This document shows, piece by piece, positions 54,001 through 63,480 of a DNA stretch of 64,000 nucleotides. This stretch comes from Prorocentrum cordatum (lineage: Eukaryota > Sar > Dinophyceae > Prorocentrales > Prorocentraceae): NCBI GenBank assembly GCA_963575745.1, contig CAUYUJ010011447.1:833501-897500 (forward strand), given 5' to 3'. Under the pieces are notes generated by a model. It saw nothing but the letters and a program-made list of their open reading frames with translations. It did not search any database and was not told the DNA's origin. The position numbers and the translations under genes are program-made. Position 1 is the first letter of the stretch; each line of letters opens with the position of its first letter.

Positions 54001-54232
54001 CAAAACAATGCAAATCAATGAAGCAATGCAAAGTCATGGAAGCCCATGCGTCGCCATGCAAAGCAACGCCAACACAAATTAGCAGCGCAAAAGCAATGCA
54101 ACGCAGCGCACAGCAATGCAAGGCGATGCTGAGCTACGCGAATCAATGCAAACACATGCGACGCCATGGAAAGCCATGGAAAACCATGCATCGCCAAGCA
54201 AAGCACGCGACATATACCCGTACCCTTACCTA
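51070..54232. repeat. 3.1-kb array with 5-base period (GCAAT/GCAAC)
   Basis: Nearly all of the stretch divides into pentamers of the type GCAAT, GCAAC, GCAAA, GCAGC, ACAAT or GCCAT, with the phase kept over long distances (checked by eye 51280-51720). Because 5 is not a multiple of 3, all three plus frames read the same Ala-Met-Gln-Cys-Asn cycle and the minus frames Ile-Ala-Leu-His-Cys. The many open frames here are not genes. Confidence 0.93.
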
Positions 54233-54800
54233 GACAGGGTGGCAAGGGTCCGGGGGGGCGGTTCGTCGCAGCTGACGGCGGCTGCACAAGAGTAGAAGCG
54301 ACGACCGATCGCGCATTGCAGAACGCTGTCTTCTCGAGGCGCACGTTAACACCGATCGCGCTTGCGCTCGAATCGGCGGAGTGGCCGACCCCGCGTTGGT
54401 TGCTGTAAGTGTAGACCAGCTGCATAGGAGGCGCGCCCCCGGAGACACACATCCTGGCGTTGAGGAATCAAACCGCGCTCAGGGGGTGCATGCGAAAAAA
54501 CCCTGGCGCAAACGTCACAGCGCGACAACCGCCCAATCGCGAATTGATCGGTGTAAAAACATCGCGGCTCTGAGCGCTGGGCGAGGTCGCCAGAGGCCGC
54601 CCCCCTTGGACGGCCGTCCGCGGATCACCCCAGCTAGGTACGGTTGCCCCCAGAAACCCCAAAAACATACCCGTACCTAGCCGGGGTGTCGCAGCTCCAC
54701 CCCAGCTAGGTCCAGGTATGTTTCAATGGTTTCAGGCAGGTCCCCGTACCTAGCCCAGGTGGCGGCAGGCCCAAAACGCCCTCGAATACATCACATGCCC
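54233..54800. repeat. Inverted GTACCTAGC/GCTAGGTAC elements
   Basis: CACCCCAGCTAGGTACGG (near 54629) faces CCCGTACCTAGCCGGGGTG (near 54670). A second facing pair lies at about 54698-54765. A diverged copy, CCTTACCTAGACAGGGTGG, is at 54225. They form hairpins with 20-40 base loops. No gene supported in the flanks. Confidence 0.75.
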
Positions 54801-55560
54801 AATGTGGCCGCTGCGGCCCCCGGGGGGCGCGACATTGCAACGTCGTTCCCCACGGCAGGATGATGGCGAGGAAACGCATCTTGTTATCAATTGGGACGCG
54901 CGCCACCACATATGGGAGGCTTTGAGCCGCGCGCGCACCACGATGCCCCGAGACGTCCCTAAAAAAAACCAACGCGTGTCGCTGCAATCAGACACCCAAC
55001 CATCGAGCGCGCCGTTGCGTCTTGACACGCGGATGTTGCACTGGCGCGCGCGGGGCAAGCTGACCGGGCACAAGAGCAAACGCCCAGTCCCCCGGACGGC
55101 CCATCTCACCTTGGCTGGCCCCGGGTACGGGTATCTTTCGTACCAACGTAAAAGACTGCGAAGACATGCAAAACAACTCGGGGACGGGCGGCGGCGAGCG
55201 ACTGGCGATGACGGACGGCGGCGACGGGCGGCCACAGGCCGGCCGGACCGACACTGGGGCCCAGAGCAAACGACGGCGACGGACAGTGGCAACGGGCGGA
55301 CACAAGCCGGCTGGGACAGCACCAGAGGCGAATTACCTCAGAAACAAGGTAAGAACCACTAGGTGCAAGCACTGTTCAGGGAACTGTCACACACACACAC
55401 ACATCTTGTCACCCTTCTGCCTGCCACTCCCTCTTGCTTATCTCCTGCACAGAGCCATCCTGCCATTGAGCGAGTAGTTGATTGCACTCTGATGCGTGCA
55501 GGGCGCAAGCGTTCGTGAAACTTGGGTGGATGAATCACTCCTGAACCTAAGGGGTTCACA
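54801..55560. other. No gene recognised; ~85-bp GC-rich direct repeat
   Basis: At 55190-55320 two diverged copies carry GGCGACGGGCGGCCACAGGC / GCAACGGGCGGACACAAGCC and GACACTGGGG-like sequence. Open plus frames cross it without motifs. Confidence 0.5.
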
Positions 55561-56400
55561 CTATTCAATCTGACTTGGCCCCCCTAGCAAAACCACCCCT
55601 CCGACGCAATGATTTGCCCGCGACGTGGACACTGGACTTCCCCAGGACAGCTTCGTCGTCGCGGGTCACTTCCTGAGGACCAAAACGAACCCCAAAATTC
55701 GGGAACCACTGCCGACGGGATTTTGAAAGTTCCCCCCAAAAAATTGGCCTCGAGGCCAGGCACTCCTCTCTCACAGCTGGCCCTGAACATCCCCCAAATT
55801 GTGCTGTGGCCAGAATTTTGAGGCAGACCCGGCCGTGGCGGCGATGCCTGGGAAACATACTGAGACCCGCGGACGGTCCCCACCGTGAGGCTTCGTCCCG
55901 GTGGTGGAGGCGGGGGGCCCGCCGTGAGGCCTGGGAGGGCTCCCGCCGTCAGGCCTTGGACCCTCGGGGGGCACTGTGAGAACTCGCCAGAAACCTAGAG
56001 GTCTGGCCAGAGTCAGGGCCCCGTCAACCAGGACTTCGCCAGTTAACCAGGACTTTGCCAGATCCAGCTGGAGTAACTGAAGAATGGAGAATGCTTTGGC
56101 CAGCGCCTGAAGTCCTCTCTGGCGTGCCAACGTCCTGGTTCATCAAAATCCGCCCCTGACTGGGGATCAAAGCAGCAAACAAACGGACCTGGAATGACAT
56201 CCCCGAGCCTCGGCCCTCCAGCCTCGACGTCGTCCCCAGATCTTCGACGTCTGGCCAGTTCAAAACGCAGGGGCCCCAGAAGTCCCGAGCCTGTTCCCTA
56301 AGGCTGGCTCTTCATACCGAGTCGGCGTTGAATGTTCCAATGTCTAGTAAGGGTCCACAGAAACCATCACAGCCAACAACTGTCGCGTTCAGTTGTTCAA
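55561..56400. other. No gene recognised; dispersed repeat fragment
   Basis: Includes CAGAATTTTGAGGCAGACCC then GGCCGTGGCGGCGATGCC (55812-55850), matching 32884-32925 in layout. Confidence 0.5.
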
Positions 56401-56454
56401 GACGTTCGATCTCTGGAGACCGCCGAAACGGGGCTGGAGTGATGGGGTCTGGGA

Positions 56455-56620
56455 GCACCGCATCACCGATGCGTCGGCGAGGCTCCCACCGCATCGCCGA
56501 TGCATCGGCGATGCGTTGGCGACGTCGGGATGGAGCAAGTCGGGCTCCAGATCTCGCGCCACATCGCCAATGCATCGGAGATGCGCAGCGCGAGCCTCCG
56601 ACCCCATCTGCTCCAGCGCC
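56455..56620. repeat. Dispersed palindromic repeat family, copy 3
   Basis: Contains a perfect 24-base palindrome at 56491-56514, flanked by variants of GCATCGCCGATGC (56459, 56560). Then CCGACCCCATCTGCTC (56599). The same modules occur at 34.2 and 36.3 kb. Confidence 0.8.
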
Positions 56621-57426
56621 GCAATTGGTTCTCAAGGTCGTCGGCGTCGTCGCCATACGGCCAAGCCGGGGAGGGCGTATACAACACCGACCCAGGACGG
56701 GCCTGGCCGTGCACCATGTACCTAGACCCCCACGATGCTTATTCCACAACGTAGACCCCCCGAAATCTGGACCCTTTCCCGGGCGCCCGTTTTTCATCCC
56801 GAGTCGTTGTTTTTTCTTATGCGGCCCGGAAATGTCTAAGAAACTCGCGTCGTAATTTGGGGGCCTGGATGTTTGCGAGCGCGGATCTCGTCGCCCGAAT
56901 TGGAGCTCGAGGCCGTCGGCGTCGTCGCCCCGTGCGTTCCCCTCTGCGGGGGGGGGCCGACCGGGCGTCCTGGCTCCGCCCTCTCGGCCTACCTCCTCGA
57001 CCGCGGAGGCGGCGGCCGCCCCTGCGGACAGGAGCGGTTCGGCGGCAGGCATCGAGTTTCGGGAAGTCGGATCGCATCGCGAGGCTCGGGCATTGCCAAA
57101 ACCCGGACGCCTAAACTCCAACCCCCAGTTGCCAAACCATTCGGGGGCCCTAGGGCCACCTGGACCTCGCGAGTGGGGCTCTGGAGGCCGCGGGCCCCCC
57201 CTGGAAATCCTGGGGGTTCCGCACTTTGGGCCAGGGAAACTTCTGGCAACACTCGGACCGTGTTGGGTCGGGCCGCGTCGGCACGCCTCGGGACACTACG
57301 ACTTCAACCTTGAACGCCCCCCGAACCCGCTCGCTGCCATTTCCTCCCTCTTACCTCCCCCTCTTGCTCCTCCTCGTCCTCCTCCCCCCGTCTTGGGTTC
57401 TTCGCCTCCTTCCTGCCCGTCCCGTC
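56621..57426. other. No gene recognised
   Basis: GC-rich sequence with open frames on both strands and no motif. Confidence 0.5.
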
Positions 57427-58233
57427 TTACGCATAATGCTCGGCATCCCCGCCCCCGTGCGAATTCCTCTTCGCCTCCAGGCGCCGAGCTAGTCGCGGCC
57501 GCGCACGGGCGGGAGGCAACGCGAAATCTAGCTTTGTCGCGAGCTGCTCCGCTTCAGCCCTGGAGCCCACCGCTCTCCCGTCGAACTCCTCGAGCGCTTT
57601 TCGCAGGGACGCCGGCGGCCCGCGCTCCAGGAACTCTCGCGCGGGCGGCCGCAGGAACGGCATCTTCCGCACGCGCGTGGCGCGGGAGAACATGACGTAG
57701 AGGTGCAGCCACCGCCGCTCGTCCGACATGCCCGTGCGACCAGCGTCCTCGTCCCTGGTGCAGTCGATGGTGACGCCCTTGCGCAGCGCCCGACCCTGCG
57801 ACAACGTGGAGGTCAAGTAGGATGCGAGCGTCAGGGTGAACCCCGAAAGGCGCACGACGTGCGCCCCCGAGCTCTGCCACGTGACCTCCTGCTCGCTGGG
57901 CCTGAACATGAGCAAGCGTCTCGCCCGCGCCTCGGCATCGCCGTCATCGTCAGCGCCCTCGGCGCCCTGCGACAGCACCTCAACGACCTTCTTGAAGACC
58001 AGGGAATCCTTGAATCCGTGGACCTGCATCCAGGTTCCCTGCGGTAGGTAGCGGGGGCGCAAAAGCTGGCCTGGCGCGCGCTCCTCGTAGTCCCGCGAGT
58101 CGTTCGGGTGAAACCCGAAAGACACGATTGCGTCCCGTTGCTCCTGCAATAACCCCAATTTCTGTTTCAACTCCTCCTGCGCGGCCGTAAACAGGATGGC
58201 CCGCCCGGATTCGAGCATGAAGTGCGGCCCCAA
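57427..58233 (-). pseudogene. SF1-type helicase C-terminal fragment
   Basis: A 268-codon minus frame whose longest form opens with TTG; the first ATG is 58218. Toward the middle it reads VVRLSGFTLTLASYLTSTLSQG, corresponding to the helicase region with the T-xx-SQG-T motif, and about 45 residues later LHLYVMFSRATRVRKMPF, the YVxxSR motif of superfamily 1 helicases (Pif1/UvrD/Helitron type). Walker A and B are absent, so this is only the last third of such a protein. The tail is Arg/Ala-rich. Its first 25 codons lie in sequence shared with the downstream tandem duplication and 161-bp satellite, so the N-terminal residues are probably not original. Function as a separate protein is unlikely. 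Confidence 0.6.
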
Positions 58234-58254
58234 TAGGGAAGGGGCTCCCGCCTA

Positions 58255-59020
58255 ATCCCACCAGCCCTCTGGGCGTCGGTGGTTTAGAGCGTTTCCTCTT
58301 CCACCCCTCCTTCTTCCCCTTCGGGGAAGGGTTTACCCCTCCCCCATGCCCTCCCCACTGACCTGGACAGAGGGGGGCCGCGGGTAGGTAGAGCGTCCAA
58401 AACGGCCCAACACGGCTCCAAGAGGGCCTCGGGGAGCTCAAGATGACCTCCAATATGGTTCATGATAGCGCAAGATGCCTCAAGATGGCCCCCATAATGT
58501 TCCAAGACGCTCCAAGAACTCCCCAAGACGGCTCCAAGCGCCCACAAGAGCATCATTAGGATGCATCCAAGAGGCCAAATGCTTCAAAACCTTCGGGAAA
58601 ATCAATGTGTTTGGCGTTCTCACTTTTTCGCTGGCGATGCACGTCCGACGCGTCAAGATGGCTCCAAGATGGCTCAAGAGAGCTCCAAGAGGGGCCCAAG
58701 AGAGCCTCAGGATGGCTCCAAGAGCGGCCATGAGCGCTCCAAGAGCGGTCCAAGAGGGGTCCAGGAAGCGATTTTTGGAGCTCCTGGGGGGGGGGGGGGG
58801 CTGTAATTAGGGAACCCTACTTCCTTGGCCGATGTCCTCCAAAATTGCCCCAAGAACGCCCCAGCAGGGCCTTAAAGGGCGCCCCGACGGGTCCAAGAGG
58901 AGCCCAAGCCTCCCAAAACAGCCTCCCAAGAGACCCCCAAGAAACCTCAAGAGCCCCCCTGAGGCCGTTGGAAAGCCCCCCAGACGTCTCAAGAGACTTC
59001 CAAGACTACTCCGAAAAGAG
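58255..59020. repeat. Head-plus-CCAAGATGGC repeat, copy 3
   Basis: The head CCCACCAGCCCTCTGGGCG (58258), CCCCTTCGGGG and GGGTTTACCC hairpins, then a 10-bp degenerate body to about 59020. Its duplicate is at 60375-61150. Confidence 0.85.
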
Positions 59021-59079
59021 ACCCTAGGAGGCTATTGTATTCGTCATGTGTCTTGCTCATCCTTCTCTTCCTCCAGCTC

Positions 59080-59222
59080 CGCCTCCGCATCCTCCTCCTC
59101 CTCATCCTCCTCCTCCTCCTCCTCCTCCTCCCCCTCCTCCTCCTCCTCCTCCTCCTCCTCCTCCTCGTCCGCCTTCTCATCCTCTTCCTTTTCCTCCTCC
59201 TCCTCCTCATCATCATCATCCT

Positions 59223-59279
<57 letters not shown>

Positions 59280-59290
59280 AATCATCATCA
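59080..59290. repeat. (CTC)n and (ATC)n microsatellites
   Basis: CTC triplets (59090-59205) then CAT triplets (59206-59290). The duplicate at 61222-61370 is shorter. Confidence 0.95.
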
Positions 59291-59604
59291 CCCGTGTCTG
59301 CCTACTATGATACTCCAGCCCACCTCCTCTTTATCCGCCAGATCACATGATTGCCCCGAGAAACATGTGATTTTCCTGACCGCTCCCTTACTCGACGCCT
59401 CAATTGCCATCTATGCTGTCCGAAACAAGCTACACGAAGCTATGGATGCGACTGTTGTTGCAGGAGATTGCGGCAAGGCCGCCAATTATCCTCCGCCTTC
59501 TCCTCCGTTTCCTTCTCCTCCTCCTTCTCATCCTCTTCCTTCTCCTCCTCCTCCTCAGCATCAGCATCCTCTCAATCATCATCACCCGCGTATGCCTACT
59601 ATGA

Positions 59605-60220
59605 TATCCCACCGGCCCTCTGGGCGTCGGTGGTTTAGGGCGTTTCCTCTTCCACCCCTCCTTCTTCCCCTTCGGGGAGGGGTTTACCCCTCCCCCTACC
59701 CCCTCCCCACTGACCTGGACAGGAGGGGCGGGGAGCGGTCAGAGCGTCCAAAACGGCCTCGGCGAGGAAGCCAAAATCATTGATTTTACTATGGTGGTGG
59801 CCCCATGTTGGCCTTCTGAAGGGGGCAGGGCTAATTAAAGCCCCCCTCTTCTTTGATCGATTTCCTCCACGATGGCCGCAAGAGGCCCCCAGGATGCCCC
59901 AAGAGGCAGCAGGATGGCCCCAAGATGGCCCCAAGAGGCCCCCCAAGAGGCCCCCAGGAGGCCCCCAAGAGACCCCCAAGAGGCCCCAAGAGACCCCCCA
60001 GAGGCCTCGGCGATAATGTCAAACCATTGTTTGCACTAAGGTTTTAGCCACATGTTGGCCTCTTGGGGGGGGCACTGATTAAGATGACTCCAAGATGGCC
60101 CCAAGAGGCCCCGAGAGGCCCCCAGGAGGTCCCAAAGAGGATCCCGAACGGCCCACAGAGGATCCCGAACGGCCCCCAGAGGCACCCAAGACGCCGAAAA
60201 ACCCCTCAGGACGACCCTCT
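59605..60220. repeat. Head-plus-CCAAGATGGC repeat, copy 4
   Basis: The head ATCCCACCGGCCCTCTGGGC (59608) with the CCCCTTCGGGG and GAGGGGTTTACCCCTC hairpins. The body (59860-60215) is mostly GGCCCCCAAGA. Its duplicate is at 61710-62320. Confidence 0.85.
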
Positions 60221-60374
60221 ACTCGCCTGGGCGTCGTTTCTGGACGGGCTGGTGGGGATACGCGAAGCGTCTAGAATTTCTGTTTCAACTCCTCCTGCGC
60301 GGCCGTAAACAGGATGGCCCGCTCGGATTCGAACACAAAGTGCGGCCCCAATAGGGAAGGGGCTCCCGCCTAAT

Positions 60375-60909
60375 CCCACCAGCCCTCTGGGCGTCGGTGG
60401 TTTAGAGCGTTTCCTCTTCCACCCCTCCTTCTTCCCCTTCGGGGAGGGGTTTACCCCTCCCCCATACCCCCCCCCCCCCCACTGACCTGGACAGAGGGGG
60501 GCCGCGGGTAGGTAGAGCGTCCAAAACGGCCCAACACGGCTCCAAGAGGGCCTCAGGGAGCTCAAGATGACCTCCAAGATGGCTCATGATAGCGCAAGAT
60601 GCCTCAAGATGGCCCCCATGATGTTCCAAGACGCTCCAAGAACTCCCCAAGACGGTTCCAAGCGCCCACAAGAGCATCATTAGAATGCATCCAAGAGGCC
60701 AAATGCTTCAAAACCTTCGGGAAAATCAATGTGTTTGGCGTTCTCACTTTTTCGCTGGCGATGCACGTCCGACGCGTCAAGATGGTTCCAAGATGGCTCA
60801 AGAGAGCTCCAAGAGGGGCCCAAGAGAGCCTCAGGATGGCTCCAAGAGCGGCCATGAGCGCTCCAAGAGCGGTCCAAGAGGGGTCCAGGAAGCGATGTTT
60901 GGAGCTCCT

Positions 60910-60941
<32 letters not shown>

Positions 60942-61150
60942 CTGTAATTAGGGAACCCCACTTCCTTGGCCGATGTCCTCCAAAATTGCCCCAAGAGCGC
61001 CCCAGCAGGGCCTTCAAGGGCGCCCAGACGGGTCCAAGAGGAGCCCAAGCCTCCCAACACAGCTTCCCAAGAGACCCCCAAGAAACCTCAAGAGCCCCCT
61101 CTGAGGCCATTGGAAAGCTCCCCAGACGTCTCAAGAGACTTCCAAGACTA
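60375..61150. repeat. Head-plus-CCAAGATGGC repeat, copy 5
   Basis: Duplicate of copy 3; the main difference is a 31-G run at 60911-60941 in place of 12 G at 58788-58799. Confidence 0.85.
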
Positions 61151-61221
61151 CTCCGAAAACAGATCCTAGGAGGCTATTATATTCGTCATGTGTCTTGCTC
61201 ATCCTTCTCTTCCTCCAGCTC

Positions 61222-61323
61222 CGCCTCCGCATCCTCCTCCTCATCCTCCTCCTCCTCGTCCGCCTTTTCATCCTCTTCCTTTTCCTCCTCCTCCTCCTCC
61301 TCCTCATCATCATCATCCTCTCC

Positions 61324-61355
<32 letters not shown>

Positions 61356-61372
61356 CATAATCATCATCACCC
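61222..61372. repeat. (CTC)n and (ATC)n microsatellites, second unit
   Basis: Shorter counterpart of 59080-59290 with CTC then CAT triplets. Confidence 0.95.
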
Positions 61373-61709
61373 GTGTCTGCCTACTATGATACTCCAGCCC
61401 ACCTCCTCTTTATCCGCCAGATCACATGATTGCCCCGAGAAACATGTGATTTTTCCTGACCGCTCCCTTACTCGACGCCTCAATTGCCATCTATGCTGTC
61501 CGAAACAAGCTACAAAAAGCGTCGGATGCGACTGCTGTTGCAGGAGATTGCGGCAAGGCCGCCAATTATCCTCCGCCTTCTCCTCCCGTTCCTCCTCCTC
61601 CTCCTCCTTCTCCTCGTCCGCCTTCTCATCCTCTTCCTTCTCCTCCTCCTCCTCAGCATCAGCATCCTCTCGATCATCATCATCCGTGTATGCCTACTAT
61701 GATATCCCA

Positions 61710-62320
61710 CCGGCCCTCTGGGCGTCGGTGGTTTAGGGCGTTTCCTCTTCCACCCCTCCTTCTTCCCCTTCGGGGAGGGGTTTACCCCTCCCCCTACCCC
61801 CCCCCCCCCCCACTGACCTGGACAGGAGGGGCGGGGAGCGGTCAGAGCGTCCAAAACGGCCTCGGCGAGGAAGCCAAAATCATTGATTTTACTATGGTGT
61901 TGGCCCCATGTTGGCCTTCTGAAGGGGGCAGGGCTAATTAAAGCTCCCCTCTTCTTTGATCGATTTCCTCCACGATGGCCGCAAGAGGCCCCCAGGATGC
62001 CCCAAGAGGCCGCAGGATGGCCCCAAGATGGCCCCAAGAGGCCCCCCAAGAGGCCCCCAGGAGGCCCCCAAGAGACCCCCAAGAGGCCCCAAGAGACCCC
62101 CCAGAGGCCTCGGCGATAATGTCAAACCATTGTTTGCACTAAGGTTTTAGCCACATGTTGGCCTCTTGGGGGGGGCACTGATTAAGATGACTCCAAGATG
62201 GCCCCAAGAGGCCCCAAGAGGCCCCCAGGAGGTCCCAAAGAGGATCCCGAACGGCCCAGAGAGGATCCCGAACGGCCCCCAGAGGCACCCAAGACGCCGA
62301 AAAACCCCTCAGGACGACCC
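61710..62320. repeat. Head-plus-CCAAGATGGC repeat, copy 6
   Basis: Duplicate of copy 4 with a longer C run at 61797-61811 and a few substitutions. Confidence 0.85.
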
Positions 62321-62427
62321 TCTACTCGCCTGGGCGTCGTTTCTGGACGGGCTGGTGGGGATACGCGAAGCGTCTAGAATTTCTGTTTCAACTCCTCCTG
62401 CGCGGCCGTAAACAGGATGGCCCGCTC

Positions 62428-63180
62428 GGATTCGAGCATGAAGTGCGGGCCCCATAGGCAAGGGGTTCCCGCCTAAAACTTCATCGCAATTCACTCACAG
62501 ACAAGGCTCCCGCCTGAGACTTCCTCCATACTCAGGCTTGAGGAGCCCAGAGTTGGCGACAAGTACAGGTTTGAGGATAATCCACCTCGGATTACCAACA
62601 TGAAATGTGGGCACCATAGCGAGGGGGCTCCCGCCTGAGACTTCCTCGCAAGTAACTTACAGACGAGGCTCATGGTTGCGACTTCCTCCATGTTCAAATC
62701 TGAAGAGCCCCGACACGATGATAATTACAACTTTGAAAATAACCCGCCTCGAATTCTAACATGATGCGCGGGCCCCATAGGGAGGGGGCTCCCGCCTGAG
62801 ATTTCATCGCAGGTCACTCACAAACGAGGCTCCCGCTTGAGACTTCCTCCGTATTCAAATCTGAGGGGCCAGAAGTGACGACAGTTACAGGTTTGAGAAT
62901 GACCCGCCTCGGATTCGAACATGTCGTGCGGGGCCCATGGGGAAGGGGTTCCCGCTTGAGACTGGTTTGCAATTCGCTTGCACACAAGGCTCCCACCTGG
63001 TACATCTTCCATATTCAAGCCTGATGAGCCCAAAAGTGACGACAGTTACAAGTTTGAGGCTGACCCGCCTCGGATTCGAGAACGAATCGCGGGCCCCATA
63101 GGGAGGGGGTTCCCTCCGAAGACTTCCTCGCAATTCACTCACAGACGAGGCTCCCGCTTGATACTTCCCCCATATTCAAG
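62428..63180. repeat. 161-bp satellite, about 4.6 copies
   Basis: GGATTCGA-CATG followed by GCGGGCCCCATAGGGAGGGG recurs at about 62428, 62589, 62751, 62911 and 63074 (steps of 160-163). Each unit also has CTCCCGCCTGAGACTTCCTC, CACTCACAGACGAGGCTCCC and GACGACAGTTACA. The first unit overlaps the end of the 2.1-kb duplication. Confidence 0.92.
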
Positions 63181-63189
63181 CTAGGGAGC

Positions 63190-63354
63190 GGGTGATGACG
63201 AAGTGATGAGTAAGTGAGTGTTGATGATGGGTTACTGAGTGAAGATGAGTTAACGAATGATGGTGATGATGATGAGGATGATGATGCTGATGACCAAGTG
63301 ATGATGAGGGTGATGGTGATGAGGATTCAGATGATGAGTGATGACGACGATGGC

Positions 63355-63425
<71 letters not shown>

Positions 63426-63480
63426 GCGATGGCAATGGCGACGATGATCGATGGTGATGATGATGAGACCGGCGAATGCG
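63190..63480. repeat. (GAT)n array
   Basis: Imperfect GAT triplets becoming pure at about 63354-63425. Reverse complement of the (ATC)n arrays elsewhere. Confidence 0.95.

Larger units (their letters stand above)
58157..62455. repeat. 2.1-kb tandem duplication, two units plus a partial third
   Basis: AATTTCTGTTTCAACTCCTC recurs at 58157, 60279 and about 62383, giving units of 2,122 and 2,104 bp. Order within each: helicase 5' end, head repeat, CCAAGATGGC body, CTC/ATC microsatellites, second head repeat, second body, GGTGGGGATACGCGAAGCG motif. Units differ at scattered bases and mainly in microsatellite and homopolymer length, so the duplication is recent. Confidence 0.93.

Noticed and set aside
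51072-54233. Many open frames of 60-390 codons on both strands
   Set aside because: They are the automatic reading of a 5-base repeat, which lacks stop codons in all frames; no motif or natural composition.
58660-58685. CCAAGATGGCTCAAG as another spliced-leader relic
   Set aside because: It is an ordinary variant of the CCAAGATGGC array, and the CCATTTTGG part of the leader is not matched.
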